A DNA stretch of 38,193 nucleotides. Source: an uncultured Clostridia bacterium (GTDB taxonomy: Bacteria > Bacillota > Clostridia > Christensenellales > CAG-917). Made by a program: the position numbers and the translations under genes. Of this stretch, positions 9,750-20,183 are shown one piece after another. The notes under the pieces were generated by a model. That model made no database searches. It was given only the letters and a program-made list of their open reading frames with translations, and was not told the origin of the DNA. Location of the stretch: positions 1 through 38,193 of the forward strand of contig CANQCC010000003.1 in the NCBI GenBank assembly GCA_947589635.1, written 5' to 3'. The stretch's first letter is position 1, and each line of letters begins with the position of its first letter.

Positions 9750-11438
9750 TCAGTTCTCCGCGTCGAGGTTGGAATATGTCTTCTTCAGGTTGATAAAGAA
9801 GAACGCCGCCGACAGTCCCAACAGTATGAGGGGGATGATAAGCGCGTATACATAGCTTAGCGTCCTGTTTGTGGCGGCGGCTACGGTGTTGGTAAGTATC
9901 GCGCGCACCGCGTTGAATAAAAGCAGCACGCCTATGATAAGGCACACTCCGAGGCCGATGACTATTATTGCGGACACCGTGGAGTTTGCCTCCTTTATCT
10001 CGCCGTCGTCCGTCTTTGAGAAGTGCGGGTGGTTGAGGTCCAGCCTTGTTGCAAGCGCTATTTGCGCGAGGGACAGCATGACGGCGGAGAAGAATGTCGC
10101 CGTCGCGTTCGCCGGAGACTCCAACCCCGTCGCCGAAAGCGCGATACAGCTTACGGCAATGCTCAATATGGACACCGCCGCGCCGAAAATCATTTTTGCC
10201 GAAAGTATCTGCGCCGGCGAATAGGGCATGGTCTTTTGCATCATTACCATATATCCGTCGCGGCTTATACTTGTGGAGCAGAATGTGTTTGTCAGCGTGC
10301 CGTACAGCAGCACGAGGAATGTGCATATCTCAAAGTCTATGTTGAGTTCGCCAAGCAGCGTACCTATAAGCGCGTTGCTGAGGCTCGCCGAATAATAGAC
10401 CATGATGGGCATGATTATCGCGGTCGTAAAGTACATGTAAGAATATCCCGGCGTGCGCAGCACAAGCGTGAACTCTTTTTTGATAAGGCTTAAAAGGCGC
10501 GGAGTCTTTCTGAAGTGGAACTCGCGGCGCTTTATGTGCGGGACGTAGGGCGCAAAGCCGCTTTGTGTGACGCGGATGAATATCGCGTGTATTATCGCGA
10601 CGCCTATCCCCGCCGAGCCGACAAGTATCGCGGCAAGTATGCCTATACTCTTGCCAAGGTCGCGCCCCAGCATTATATTCGCAAACAGATTGGCGGGATA
10701 ATCGTACGCCGAAAAGCGTATTATCTTGCGCATGACCACCTCGTTGAACAGCGAGGCGAGCTTGCCGGAATTGAGAAGGTTTTGCGCAAACGCAAACACG
10801 TACGAATACAGCACGCAGAACCCCGCCATTATAAGCGTCATCGTGACAAACGACAGCAGGTAGTGCGAATTTATAAACCGCTTGACATAATAGTATGGCA
10901 GCACGATGACGGACGCTATGCCAAGCGGGATTATGGGAAGGATAAGCGCGACGACTATCGTCATCAAGACGTTGTAGGCGTTTATAAGGTTTGTCGTCAC
11001 AAAGAAAGTCAGGTTTACGGGAAGCACAAAGACGAGGGACAGCACAAGCTGCCTGAGATATATCCCCGTCATCTTCGCCGAGAATATCTCAAGCGCGGAA
11101 AACGGCATGGAGATAAGCACGTTTATGTCGCTGTTTTCAAACAGCGTGTAACAAAGACGGTTGACTCCGCTGAGCACGCATATGACAAACAGCACAAAAT
11201 ACGCCATGGACATCAGCTCGAATTGTCTTGAGGCGATGTCTGGCACGCGGTTTATCTTTATCGCCGTGTATGTGGATGTGAAACGTGAAAAAATAAGCAC
11301 GAACGCCGCGATTATCCCCGCGACAAGCGCTGCCATAAGCGCCGCCGACACAAAAGAAGTCGCGCGGAATTTGCCCTTGCTGCGCGAAGGCAACATATCC
11401 GACAGCTGTTTTTTGAGTAGCAGCGCGTAATGCGTCAT
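9750..11438 (-). CDS. ABC-2 type exporter permease
   Basis: Multi-TM protein; start taken as MTHYALLLKKQLSDML (ATG 11438, ATGA overlap with the upstream ATPase stop) rather than the longer ORF at 11498. Confidence 0.82.
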   Translation of the reverse strand: MTHYALLLKKQLSDMLPSRSKGKFRATSFVSAALMAALVAGIIAAFVLIFSRFTSTYTAIKINRVPDIASRQFELMSMAYFVLFVICVLSGVNRLCYTLFENSDINVLISMPFSALEIFSAKMTGIYLRQLVLSLVFVLPVNLTFFVTTNLINAYNVLMTIVVALILPIIPLGIASVIVLPYYYVKRFINSHYLLSFVTMTLIMAGFCVLYSYVFAFAQNLLNSGKLASLFNEVVMRKIIRFSAYDYPANLFANIMLGRDLGKSIGILAAILVGSAGIGVAIIHAIFIRVTQSGFAPYVPHIKRREFHFRKTPRLLSLIKKEFTLVLRTPGYSYMYFTTAIIMPIMVYYSASLSNALIGTLLGELNIDFEICTFLVLLYGTLTNTFCSTSISRDGYMVMMQKTMPYSPAQILSAKMIFGAAVSILSIAVSCIALSATGLESPANATATFFSAVMLSLAQIALATRLDLNHPHFSKTDDGEIKEANSTVSAIIVIGLGVCLIIGVLLLFNAVRAILTNTVAAATNRTLSYVYALIIPLILLGLSAAFFFINLKKTYSNLDAEN

Positions 11439-12313
11439 TTCTCTTCGTCCTCGCTTTGCGCGTTTTGTATGGCGCCGTCCTCTATAGTATCCGCGCAAGG
11501 CTCCGCCGCGAGGGGCTCCTCATGCGACGCCTTTTCCTCCTCCGCCGCGCCTTCGAAGTCTGATCTTGTGCGGGACAGGAAATATGTCTCAAGGTCGACG
11601 CCTTCGTGCTCCTTGGCGAAGTCGGCAAACTCAAAATCGTCCGTCTTTACGCCGTGGTTTATAATGACCGCGCGCTTGCACAGCTTTTGCACGGAGACTA
11701 TGTTGTGCGAGGAAAACAAAATGCAATTGCCCTTGCTTGCGTAATCAAGCATAAAGTCGCTGACTCGGGCGCTTGTGACGGGGTCGAGGCCTATCATAGG
11801 CTCGTCCATTATCCAAAGTTTGGGGTGATGTATAAGGCTGCCCATCATGCAGACCTTCTGCCTCATGCCGTGCGAGTAGTTGCTTATCGGGTCGTTAAGC
11901 CTGTCGCCAAGGCAAAACACGTCGTCCAGCTCCGCAAGGCGGGACTTTCTGTCCGCCGCGCTCACGCCGTAAGCGTCCGCCATAAAGGTTACGTATTGAA
12001 TGCCCGTCATCTTTACAAACACGTCGTGCTTGTCGCTGACAAAACCGAAAGTGTATTTTGCTTTGACGGGGTTTTGTTTGATGTCGAAGCCGTTTATCTT
12101 TATGCTGCCCTTTTCAAACGGAAGCATGCCGGTAAGGCACTTCAGCGTCGTGGACTTGCCCGCGCCGTTGTGGCCGAGCAGACCTACGATCTCGCCGGGG
12201 TAGCAGGTCAGACTTAGGTCGTTTACGGCGGGCGACGCGGCGCGCGGATAGTGCTTGACAAGACGCTCGATCTCTATGGACGGAGTGATGATGTTGGCGG
12301 GTGAATTTTCCAA
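11435..12313 (-). CDS. ABC transporter ATP-binding protein
   Basis: Walker A GHNGAGKST, signature NYSHGMRQK, Walker B LWIMDEP; TTG start with AGGAG 5 nt upstream. Confidence 0.93.
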   Translation of the reverse strand: MENSPANIITPSIEIERLVKHYPRAASPAVNDLSLTCYPGEIVGLLGHNGAGKSTTLKCLTGMLPFEKGSIKINGFDIKQNPVKAKYTFGFVSDKHDVFVKMTGIQYVTFMADAYGVSAADRKSRLAELDDVFCLGDRLNDPISNYSHGMRQKVCMMGSLIHHPKLWIMDEPMIGLDPVTSARVSDFMLDYASKGNCILFSSHNIVSVQKLCKRAVIINHGVKTDDFEFADFAKEHEGVDLETYFLSRTRSDFEGAAEEEKASHEEPLAAEPCADTIEDGAIQNAQSEDEEK

Positions 12314-12571
12314 TAGCTCTCCTTGTTGACGGCTGCGTGCAGGCCGATACCGATAGTATTGCGCAAAATATATACTTATATAAATAACGTTACATAAACG
12401 CGCGTATCACTATAATATCAAATTAACCGCAAAGTGTACAATCTTTTTATCTTAAACTTTCCTTATATTTGGCAATTTTCGGGCGGTTTTTCCAAAAACG
12501 GCGCGCGGGGCGGGCGAAAAATCGCTTGCTTTTTTCAAGTTCCGACGTCGTTCGACAGAGATTTTTTATCG

Positions 12572-12676
12572 CGCAAGGTTAAATCCCTATACAAATTTTT
12601 TCATCGTCTCGCAAAGCGCAATTTTCTATGCAAAAAATTTTCACTGTCCCGCAAGGCTTAAATTCTTACGCAATGA
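12572..12676. repeat. three-copy degenerate tandem repeat (period about 38-40 bp)
   Basis: tttttatcgcgcaaggttaaatccctatacaaa / ttttcatcgtctcgcaaagcgcaattttctatgcaaaa / ttttcactgtcccgcaaggcttaaattcttacgcaatg; cores CGCAAGG at 12572, CGCAAAG at 12610, CGCAAGG at 12650. Confidence 0.55.
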
Positions 12677-12771
12677 TTTTAACTGCCAAGGAAGGAGTGA
12701 GGGGCAGGGCGGCGCAAAAATGCACAAATCTTGTTTGCGCGCTTGAAAAAATGTCTGAGCGGCGTTATCAT

Positions 12772-13590
12772 ATGCATATGAAAAAAATTCTCGTCATCCA
12801 GGATATGTGTTGCGTGGGGCAGTGCTCGCTGTCCGTATCCCTTCCCGTGCTGTCGGCGTGCGGCGTCGAGGTCTGCGCTCTTCCCGCGCAGCTTTTGTCC
12901 ACGCATTCGGTAGGGTTCAAGGACTACGCGCGCGTCTCCCTCGCCGAGACGGGTGAGGAGATAATATCTCATCTTAAGAAGAGCGGCATAACCTTTGACG
13001 GGATGTTGACGGGCTATCTTGGCGGGATAAAAGAGCTTCGCCTCGCCTTACATGCCGCGCGAACTCTGCTCCACGAGGGCGCCCCGCGCATAGTGGACCC
13101 GTCCATGGGGGACTTCGGCGGGCTGTATCCCGACCTTAGCGGGGAGTTTGTCGCCGAAACGCGCTCGTTTGCAAGCGGAGCCGACGTCATTTTGCCAAAC
13201 TATACCGAGGCTTGCCTGCTTGCGCGCGAGGAATATGTCCCCCGCGACAGACACGGCATGGAAAACCTGATAAAAGAGGTCGCGGAAGCGTGCGACGCGC
13301 GGGCGGCGATCATGACCGGCATAGAACTTGAAGGTAAGATAGGGCTGTGCGCCTACGACAGAAAGGGGAAGATAAAATTTAAGCTGCACGAAAAGGCGGA
13401 CAGAGTCTGCCACGGCGCGGGCGACGTCTTTGCAAGCGCATTCACAGGCGTCTACCTCAAGGGGAAAAGCGTCTTCGAGGCGGCCGAGATCGCGGAAAAC
13501 TTCACGCTTTCGGCGATAAAAGCCACGGATAAGGACCATCTTTACGGCTTGCAATTTGAAAAATGCCTCTCCTCTCTTTCCTCGCTGTGA
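12772..13590 (+). CDS. pyridoxamine/pyridoxal kinase-like (ribokinase superfamily)
   Basis: KKILVIQDMCCVGQCSLSVSLPVLSACGVEVCALPAQLLSTHSVGF and CHGAGDVFASAFTGVYLKGKS; ORF-track start at 12628 judged too early. Confidence 0.88.
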   Translation: MHMKKILVIQDMCCVGQCSLSVSLPVLSACGVEVCALPAQLLSTHSVGFKDYARVSLAETGEEIISHLKKSGITFDGMLTGYLGGIKELRLALHAARTLLHEGAPRIVDPSMGDFGGLYPDLSGEFVAETRSFASGADVILPNYTEACLLAREEYVPRDRHGMENLIKEVAEACDARAAIMTGIELEGKIGLCAYDRKGKIKFKLHEKADRVCHGAGDVFASAFTGVYLKGKSVFEAAEIAENFTLSAIKATDKDHLYGLQFEKCLSSLSSL

Positions 13591-13612
13591 CGAGGCTTAA
13601 GAGCAACGCAAA

Positions 13613-13642
13613 ACCTAAAAAGCGTCCTTTCGGGGCGCTTTT
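13613..13642 (+). terminator. intrinsic terminator after the pyridoxamine-kinase-like gene
   Basis: AAAAAGCGtcctttcggggCGCTTTTT stem-loop followed by a T-rich tract. Confidence 0.7.
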
Positions 13643-13807
13643 TATAACTTCGTCGCAAGGCGAAATTTTGCTTTGCATATGCCGGATATTGCTTTTGTAT
13701 ATACTTTCCGTGAGTCAGATAAATCGTGCCCAAGGCGAACGTTTTTGAATATAACTTCGCCGCAATGCAATGGAGTCGGCGGATTTGCGGGAGATGATTT
13801 GAACAAA

Positions 13808-14323
13808 TTACTCAAGGTCGAGGACGTATCGCAGGGTGGGGACAAACTCGCCCGAGGCAAACATCGCCTCTATGTCGGAGCGCGTCGCCCATTTTGTGCT
13901 GTCCACCTCGTCCGTCGTGGCGTCGGCGAGGTCCGCGTCGCAGACTATGACAAATTGCCAGACTTCCAGGATGTCGCGAAACACTCGTCCATCCTCGACG
14001 TCGCGCACTTTTTTGAAGAGGAGCTTGCCCTCTTTCGCGTCAAGTCTGACTCCGACCTCTTCAAAGACTTCCCGCACCGCGCCTTCAAGCCCCGTCTCTC
14101 CCTTTAGGACGGAACCGCCGGGGCACTCCCACATCAGCGGAAATTTGGGGCGGGAGGGGGCGCGCCGGGATATGAGATATCTGCCGTCCTTGTCCCTCAG
14201 CCAGATATGCACGGCAAGATGATATTCGCCCTCTTTAAGCTGTCGTCCTCCGTCGCGCACGAAGTCGGTGCTCACCTTATTGCCGTTCTTGTCGTAAATG
14301 TCCCAAAGCTCCATTTTATCCAA
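13808..14323 (-). CDS. NUDIX hydrolase
   Basis: Nudix box-like GGSVLKGETGLEGAVREVFEEVGV; MELWDIYDKNGNK N-terminus (ATG at 14314 is probably the true start; 14323 is TTG). Confidence 0.88.
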   Translation of the reverse strand: MDKMELWDIYDKNGNKVSTDFVRDGGRQLKEGEYHLAVHIWLRDKDGRYLISRRAPSRPKFPLMWECPGGSVLKGETGLEGAVREVFEEVGVRLDAKEGKLLFKKVRDVEDGRVFRDILEVWQFVIVCDADLADATTDEVDSTKWATRSDIEAMFASGEFVPTLRYVLDLE

Positions 14324-14341
14324 ACAATGCCTTTAAGCGTT

Positions 14342-14370
14342 CAAAACGCGGGAATAAACGCCGCGTTTTG
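14342..14370 (-). terminator. intrinsic terminator between dut and the NUDIX gene
   Basis: CAAAACGCGG-gaataaacg-CCGCGTTTTG perfect 10-bp stem. Confidence 0.7.
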
Positions 14371-14405
14371 CATAAAATGTCGGCTTTGCAGCCGTATTTG
14401 GTTTT

Positions 14406-14855
14406 TCAGTTTTTGCCTGTCGAGCCAAAGCCTCCCGCGCCGCGCGAGGTGTCGTCAAGCCGCTCCGCAACTTCAAAAGAGGCCGCAAAGTAAGGCGTGA
14501 AAACTATCTGCGCCACGCGCTCCCCGTCCTCTATCGTCACTGGGGAGGAGGAGTGATTGTGCAGCGCCACGGTGATCTCGCCGCGGTAGTCGCTGTCCAC
14601 CACGCCCACCTTGTTTGCGGGTGCAAGTCCACGCTTGCAGGCAAGTCCGCTTCTTGCGTACACAAGCCCCACAAGCCCTTCGGGGATCTCAAACGCGAGC
14701 CCCGTATATACAAACGCCGTCTCGCCCGCCGGTATCGTAAGCGGATGTCCGCCCAGGCACGCGCGAAGATCCGCCCCCGCGGAGCAACTTGTGCCGTAGG
14801 AGGGAAGAGAGGCGCCCTCGCGCAATATCTTTACTTTGACTTTAATGTTTTCCAT
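14406..14855 (-). CDS. dut: dUTP diphosphatase
   Basis: SAGADLRACL, ARSGLA, GVVDSDYRGEI, RVAQIVF, RGAGGFGSTG motifs; start taken as MENIKVKVKIL (14855). Confidence 0.93.
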   Translation of the reverse strand: MENIKVKVKILREGASLPSYGTSCSAGADLRACLGGHPLTIPAGETAFVYTGLAFEIPEGLVGLVYARSGLACKRGLAPANKVGVVDSDYRGEITVALHNHSSSPVTIEDGERVAQIVFTPYFAASFEVAERLDDTSRGAGGFGSTGKN

Positions 14856-14862
14856 ACCTGAA

Positions 14863-14891
14863 ATTATACACCGCGGGACAAAAAAACACAA
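14863..14891 (-). promoter_or_regulatory. putative dut promoter
   Basis: Minus strand TTGTGT-17-TATAAT; TATAAT ends 7 bp before the ATG. Confidence 0.5.
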
Positions 14892-14991
14892 TAAAATTTT
14901 ATATGCAATGCGTATGCAAAACCGCGGGCGTTCAAGCCTCGTCGGCGGCAAGCAGAAAGCGGATATTTTAAGCGGTGGGCGAAGCAAAAGC

Positions 14992-15067
14992 ATGCATAAT
15001 TATGCATAATCGTGCATAATTATGCAAAATCGAAAGAATTTTCAAAAAATTTACGCAAATTTATGCA
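14992..15067. promoter_or_regulatory. three operator-like dyads upstream of glnN
   Basis: ATGCATAATTATGCAT (14992-15007), TGCATAATTATGCA (15013-15026), CGCAAATTTATGCA (15054-15067, 11/14 match); centres 20 and 41 bp apart. Confidence 0.6.
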
Positions 15068-15076
15068 AAAATCTGT

Positions 15077-15105
15077 TTGACATGGCGCGCCGCAAGTGCT
15101 ATACT
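15077..15105 (+). promoter_or_regulatory. sigma70-type promoter of glnN
   Basis: TTGACA-17 bp-TATACT. Confidence 0.75.
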
Positions 15106-15117
15106 TCGCGGGTAAGT

Positions 15118-15154
15118 AGGTGTTGCTTTATGTTTTGGCAACGCCTTATTTTTT
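15118..15154 (+). promoter_or_regulatory. leader hairpin with U-tract (attenuator-like) in front of glnN
   Basis: AGGTGTTGC-11 nt-GCAACGCCT followed by TATTTTTT, immediately before SD GGGAGG and ATG 15167. Confidence 0.5.
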
Positions 15155-15166
15155 AGGGAGGCAGAT

Positions 15167-17251
<2,085 letters not shown>

Positions 17252-17297
17252 AATCGTCGTATTTTTGCAAAACAAACGCTTTAAGCATACAAAACGT

Positions 17298-17335
17298 AAA
17301 AATAAAACGGCTTTTTTGAAAGCCGCTTTATTTTT
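17298..17335. terminator. bidirectional terminator between glnN and copA
   Basis: AAAAATAAAaCGGCTTT-tttg-AAAGCCGcTTTATTTTT. Confidence 0.8.
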
Positions 17336-17348
17336 CATGCCTTTAAGT

Positions 17349-17618
17349 TCAGTCCTTTTTGCCGAACATTTTCTTGAAAAGTCCGCGTTTTTGGGGCGCC
17401 TCTTTTTCCTCGACGGACAGCACTTTATAGCCTTCCGCCTCTATTGCCTGTACGATGGGCGAGTAGTCAATGCCGTCCTCAAGCGTGACCTCGGTGGTCC
17501 CGCTCACGTGCGAGGAGTTTACGCTTTTGACATTCGCCGCTCTTCTTACGGCGTCGTTGACGTGCGCTTCGCAGTGGCCGCACATCATGCCGTCCACTCT
17601 CAAAATAAGTTGTTTCAT
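17349..17618 (-). CDS. putative internally initiated CopZ-like copper chaperone (in-frame 3' part of copA, 89 aa)
   Basis: ATG at 17618 in frame with copA, preceded by GGAGG (17626-17630) with a 7-nt spacer; encodes one complete HMA domain. Confidence 0.5.
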   Translation of the reverse strand: MKQLILRVDGMMCGHCEAHVNDAVRRAANVKSVNSSHVSGTTEVTLEDGIDYSPIVQAIEAEGYKVLSVEEKEAPQKRGLFKKMFGKKD

Positions 17619-20183
17619 GTTTATGCCTCCGCAAATATTATTTTCGTAATTTTTCTCGTTCTTAGCGGGAGTGTCGCTGCGATTTTCCTCGTCCTCGGCG
17701 GGAGTATCTTCGTCGCCGTCCCGATTGGGCAGAGCGGTTATTTGCTCGCTCTCATTTTGCTTCTCGTAAGCGGCGCAGTTACCCGTCGTATCCTGCGCGT
17801 CGTCCTTGTCCTCGGGCATATCCCGCTTGTCTTCTTCTCCGCTTGCCGAGTCCTGCAACGCGTTTTCGCTTTGGGAGGGAAGGGCGGAGCCGTTTGCGTC
17901 GATGCTCTCTTCGGGGATGGCTTTCTTTGGCTTGAACAGATTTATGGTCAGCGCGTTAAGCACCACCGATACGCTTGAGACGCTCATCGCAAGCGAGCCT
18001 ATCATGGGATTTATCTTCAGCGCGGGGTTAGCGTAGGACAGCGCGCCCGTGGCGAACACCACGCACACCAGATTGTAGAAAAACGCCCAGAACAGTCCGA
18101 GTTTTATCGTGGCGAGGGTGCGCTTTGACAGCGCTATGACGTTAAGCACGTCCATAAGGTCGTTTCTCAGCAGCACGATATCCGCGCTTTCCACTGCGAC
18201 GTCGCTTCCGCCGCCTATCGCTATGCCAAGGTCCGCCGCCGCAAGCGCGGGCGCGTCGTTGACTCCGTCGCCGACCATAGCGACAAGATGCTTGCCGTCC
18301 TTTTTCAAGCCGTTTATGACGTCTTGTTTTTCTTCGGGGCGGACGTCGGATATGACCTCGCTTATTCCCACTTCGCGCGCGATCGCCTGAGAGGTGGCTC
18401 TGTTGTCTCCGGTAAGCATTATCACTTTGACGCCTCGCTTTTCAAGTTCCCGCACGGCAAGAGCGGACGTGGGTTTGACCTTGTCCTTTATCGAAAGCAG
18501 AGCGGCAAGTTTGCTGTCTTTAAGCACGGCGAGAGGGGTCTTGCCCTCGTTTGCCCACGCGGTTGCAGCGCTCAGCTCCCGTTCGTTTATGCCCTCTTCC
18601 AGGGCGGCGGCGAGGTTGCCTATAAAGTAGGCGTGCCCGTCCACGTTTCCGCTTAGCCCTTTGCCCGCAAGCGCCTGATAATCGCGCGCGTCTTTTAAGT
18701 TCGCGCCGCGTGCGCGCGCGTATTGCACTATGGCAAGCGCAAGCGGATGTTCGGACATACTCTCTATCGAGTACAGCGCGCCGAGGGCGTCCTCGTCGAA
18801 TGCCAAATAGTCCACGACGGAGGGTTTGCCCACGGTGAGCGTGCCCGTCTTGTCAAGCACTACTGTAGTGATGAGATGCGCCATTTCGAGGATCTGAGCG
18901 TTTTTTATAAGCAATCCGTTTTCGGCGCCTTTGCCCGTGCCCACCATGATGGCGACCGGGGTCGCAAGTCCAAGCGCGCAAGGGCAGGCGATGACCACTA
19001 CGGTTATCGCGAAGTTGAGGCTTGCCTCGAAGCCCGCGCCGGCTATCATATTGGCTGCGAAAGTTATCGCCGCGATGATAAAGATTATGGGCACAAACAC
19101 GCCGGAAATCTTGTCCGCAAGGCGGGATATGGGCGCTTTGGAATTGCTTGCCTCGTCCACAAGGCGAATTATGTTTGCGATGGACGTGTCCTCGCCGACC
19201 TTGCTTGCGCGCATCGTGAAGTAGCCCGCCGTAACCATGGTCGAGGAAAATACTTCGTCGCCCTCGCCCCTGTATACGGGGACGCTCTCGCCCGTGATGT
19301 TTGATTGATCCAGCGATCCGCCTCCGCTTATCACCTCGCCGTCCACGGGGACAAGTTCGCCCGCGCGCACCGCGAGGATATCTCCTACGCGCACGTCTTC
19401 TGCGGGGACTTCGACCTCTTGCCCGTCGCGCAGCACGTTCGCGCGCTTCGGGGACAGGTCCATAAGGCGGGATATGGCGGCGGTCGTCTTGCGCTTTGAC
19501 AGCCCCTCGAGATATTTGCCGAGGCTGACGAGGGTAAGTATCATCCCCGCCGACTCAAAGTAAAGATTGTCGCAATATGTGTGCAGCGTATGTGTATATT
19601 TTTCTACGTTCACGCCGTTTGCTATGTTGGCTTGCGCGAAGGACAGCATGAACAGAGCGAATACGCCGTACAGCACGCTTGCCGTCGCGCCTATCGCGAT
19701 AAGCGAATCCATGTTCGGTTTGCCCTTGAACAGCTTTTTGAAGCCCGACCCGAAATAGCCGCGATATATGAACAATATCGGCAGCACAAGGACAAGCTGA
19801 ACAAGCGCGAACCCTACGGGATTTTTAACATGATCCAAAAACGCGGGAGCGGGGAAGTGCCACATCATGTTTCCCATGCTGAAATACATCAGGATGAGAA
19901 GCAGCACTACGCACGCAAGCAATTTTGCAAGCGGCGCGTACTTATTTTCCTCGCCTTCGGAAACGACGCTTTTTTCTCCTTCTACGTGCGCCTTATAACC
20001 CGCTTTTTTCACCGCCTTTTCAATTTCGGATACGCTTAAAGAGTCGTCAAAGACGACTTCCATGCTGTTCGCGAGCAAGTTGACGTTGACGCTCTGCACC
20101 CCGCCGAGCGCCTCAACCGCCTTTTGGACGTGAGCCTGACACGCGGCGCACGTCATACCCTCGACGGCGAACTTTTTTTTCAA
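17349..20183 (-). CDS. copA: copper-translocating P1B-type ATPase with N-terminal HMA domain and C-terminal CopZ-like HMA domain
   Basis: GMTCAAC, IACPCALG, DKTGTLT, MVGDGVNDAPAL; acidic linker; C-terminal MKQLILRVDGMMCGHCEAHVNDAV. TTG start overlapping the csoR-like TGA stop (TTGA). Confidence 0.93.
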   Translation of the reverse strand: MKKKFAVEGMTCAACQAHVQKAVEALGGVQSVNVNLLANSMEVVFDDSLSVSEIEKAVKKAGYKAHVEGEKSVVSEGEENKYAPLAKLLACVVLLLILMYFSMGNMMWHFPAPAFLDHVKNPVGFALVQLVLVLPILFIYRGYFGSGFKKLFKGKPNMDSLIAIGATASVLYGVFALFMLSFAQANIANGVNVEKYTHTLHTYCDNLYFESAGMILTLVSLGKYLEGLSKRKTTAAISRLMDLSPKRANVLRDGQEVEVPAEDVRVGDILAVRAGELVPVDGEVISGGGSLDQSNITGESVPVYRGEGDEVFSSTMVTAGYFTMRASKVGEDTSIANIIRLVDEASNSKAPISRLADKISGVFVPIIFIIAAITFAANMIAGAGFEASLNFAITVVVIACPCALGLATPVAIMVGTGKGAENGLLIKNAQILEMAHLITTVVLDKTGTLTVGKPSVVDYLAFDEDALGALYSIESMSEHPLALAIVQYARARGANLKDARDYQALAGKGLSGNVDGHAYFIGNLAAALEEGINERELSAATAWANEGKTPLAVLKDSKLAALLSIKDKVKPTSALAVRELEKRGVKVIMLTGDNRATSQAIAREVGISEVISDVRPEEKQDVINGLKKDGKHLVAMVGDGVNDAPALAAADLGIAIGGGSDVAVESADIVLLRNDLMDVLNVIALSKRTLATIKLGLFWAFFYNLVCVVFATGALSYANPALKINPMIGSLAMSVSSVSVVLNALTINLFKPKKAIPEESIDANGSALPSQSENALQDSASGEEDKRDMPEDKDDAQDTTGNCAAYEKQNESEQITALPNRDGDEDTPAEDEENRSDTPAKNEKNYENNICGGINMKQLILRVDGMMCGHCEAHVNDAVRRAANVKSVNSSHVSGTTEVTLEDGIDYSPIVQAIEAEGYKVLSVEEKEAPQKRGLFKKMFGKKD

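Noticed and set aside
12434-12661. 75-aa ORF upstream of the pyridoxamine-kinase-like gene
   Set aside because: No SD, low-complexity translation, coincides with the degenerate tandem repeats.
15112-15160. NasT/ANTAR-type dual-hexaloop antiterminator in the glnN leader
   Set aside because: Only one stem is evident and its loop is 11 nt, not the paired hexanucleotide loops of ANTAR targets.
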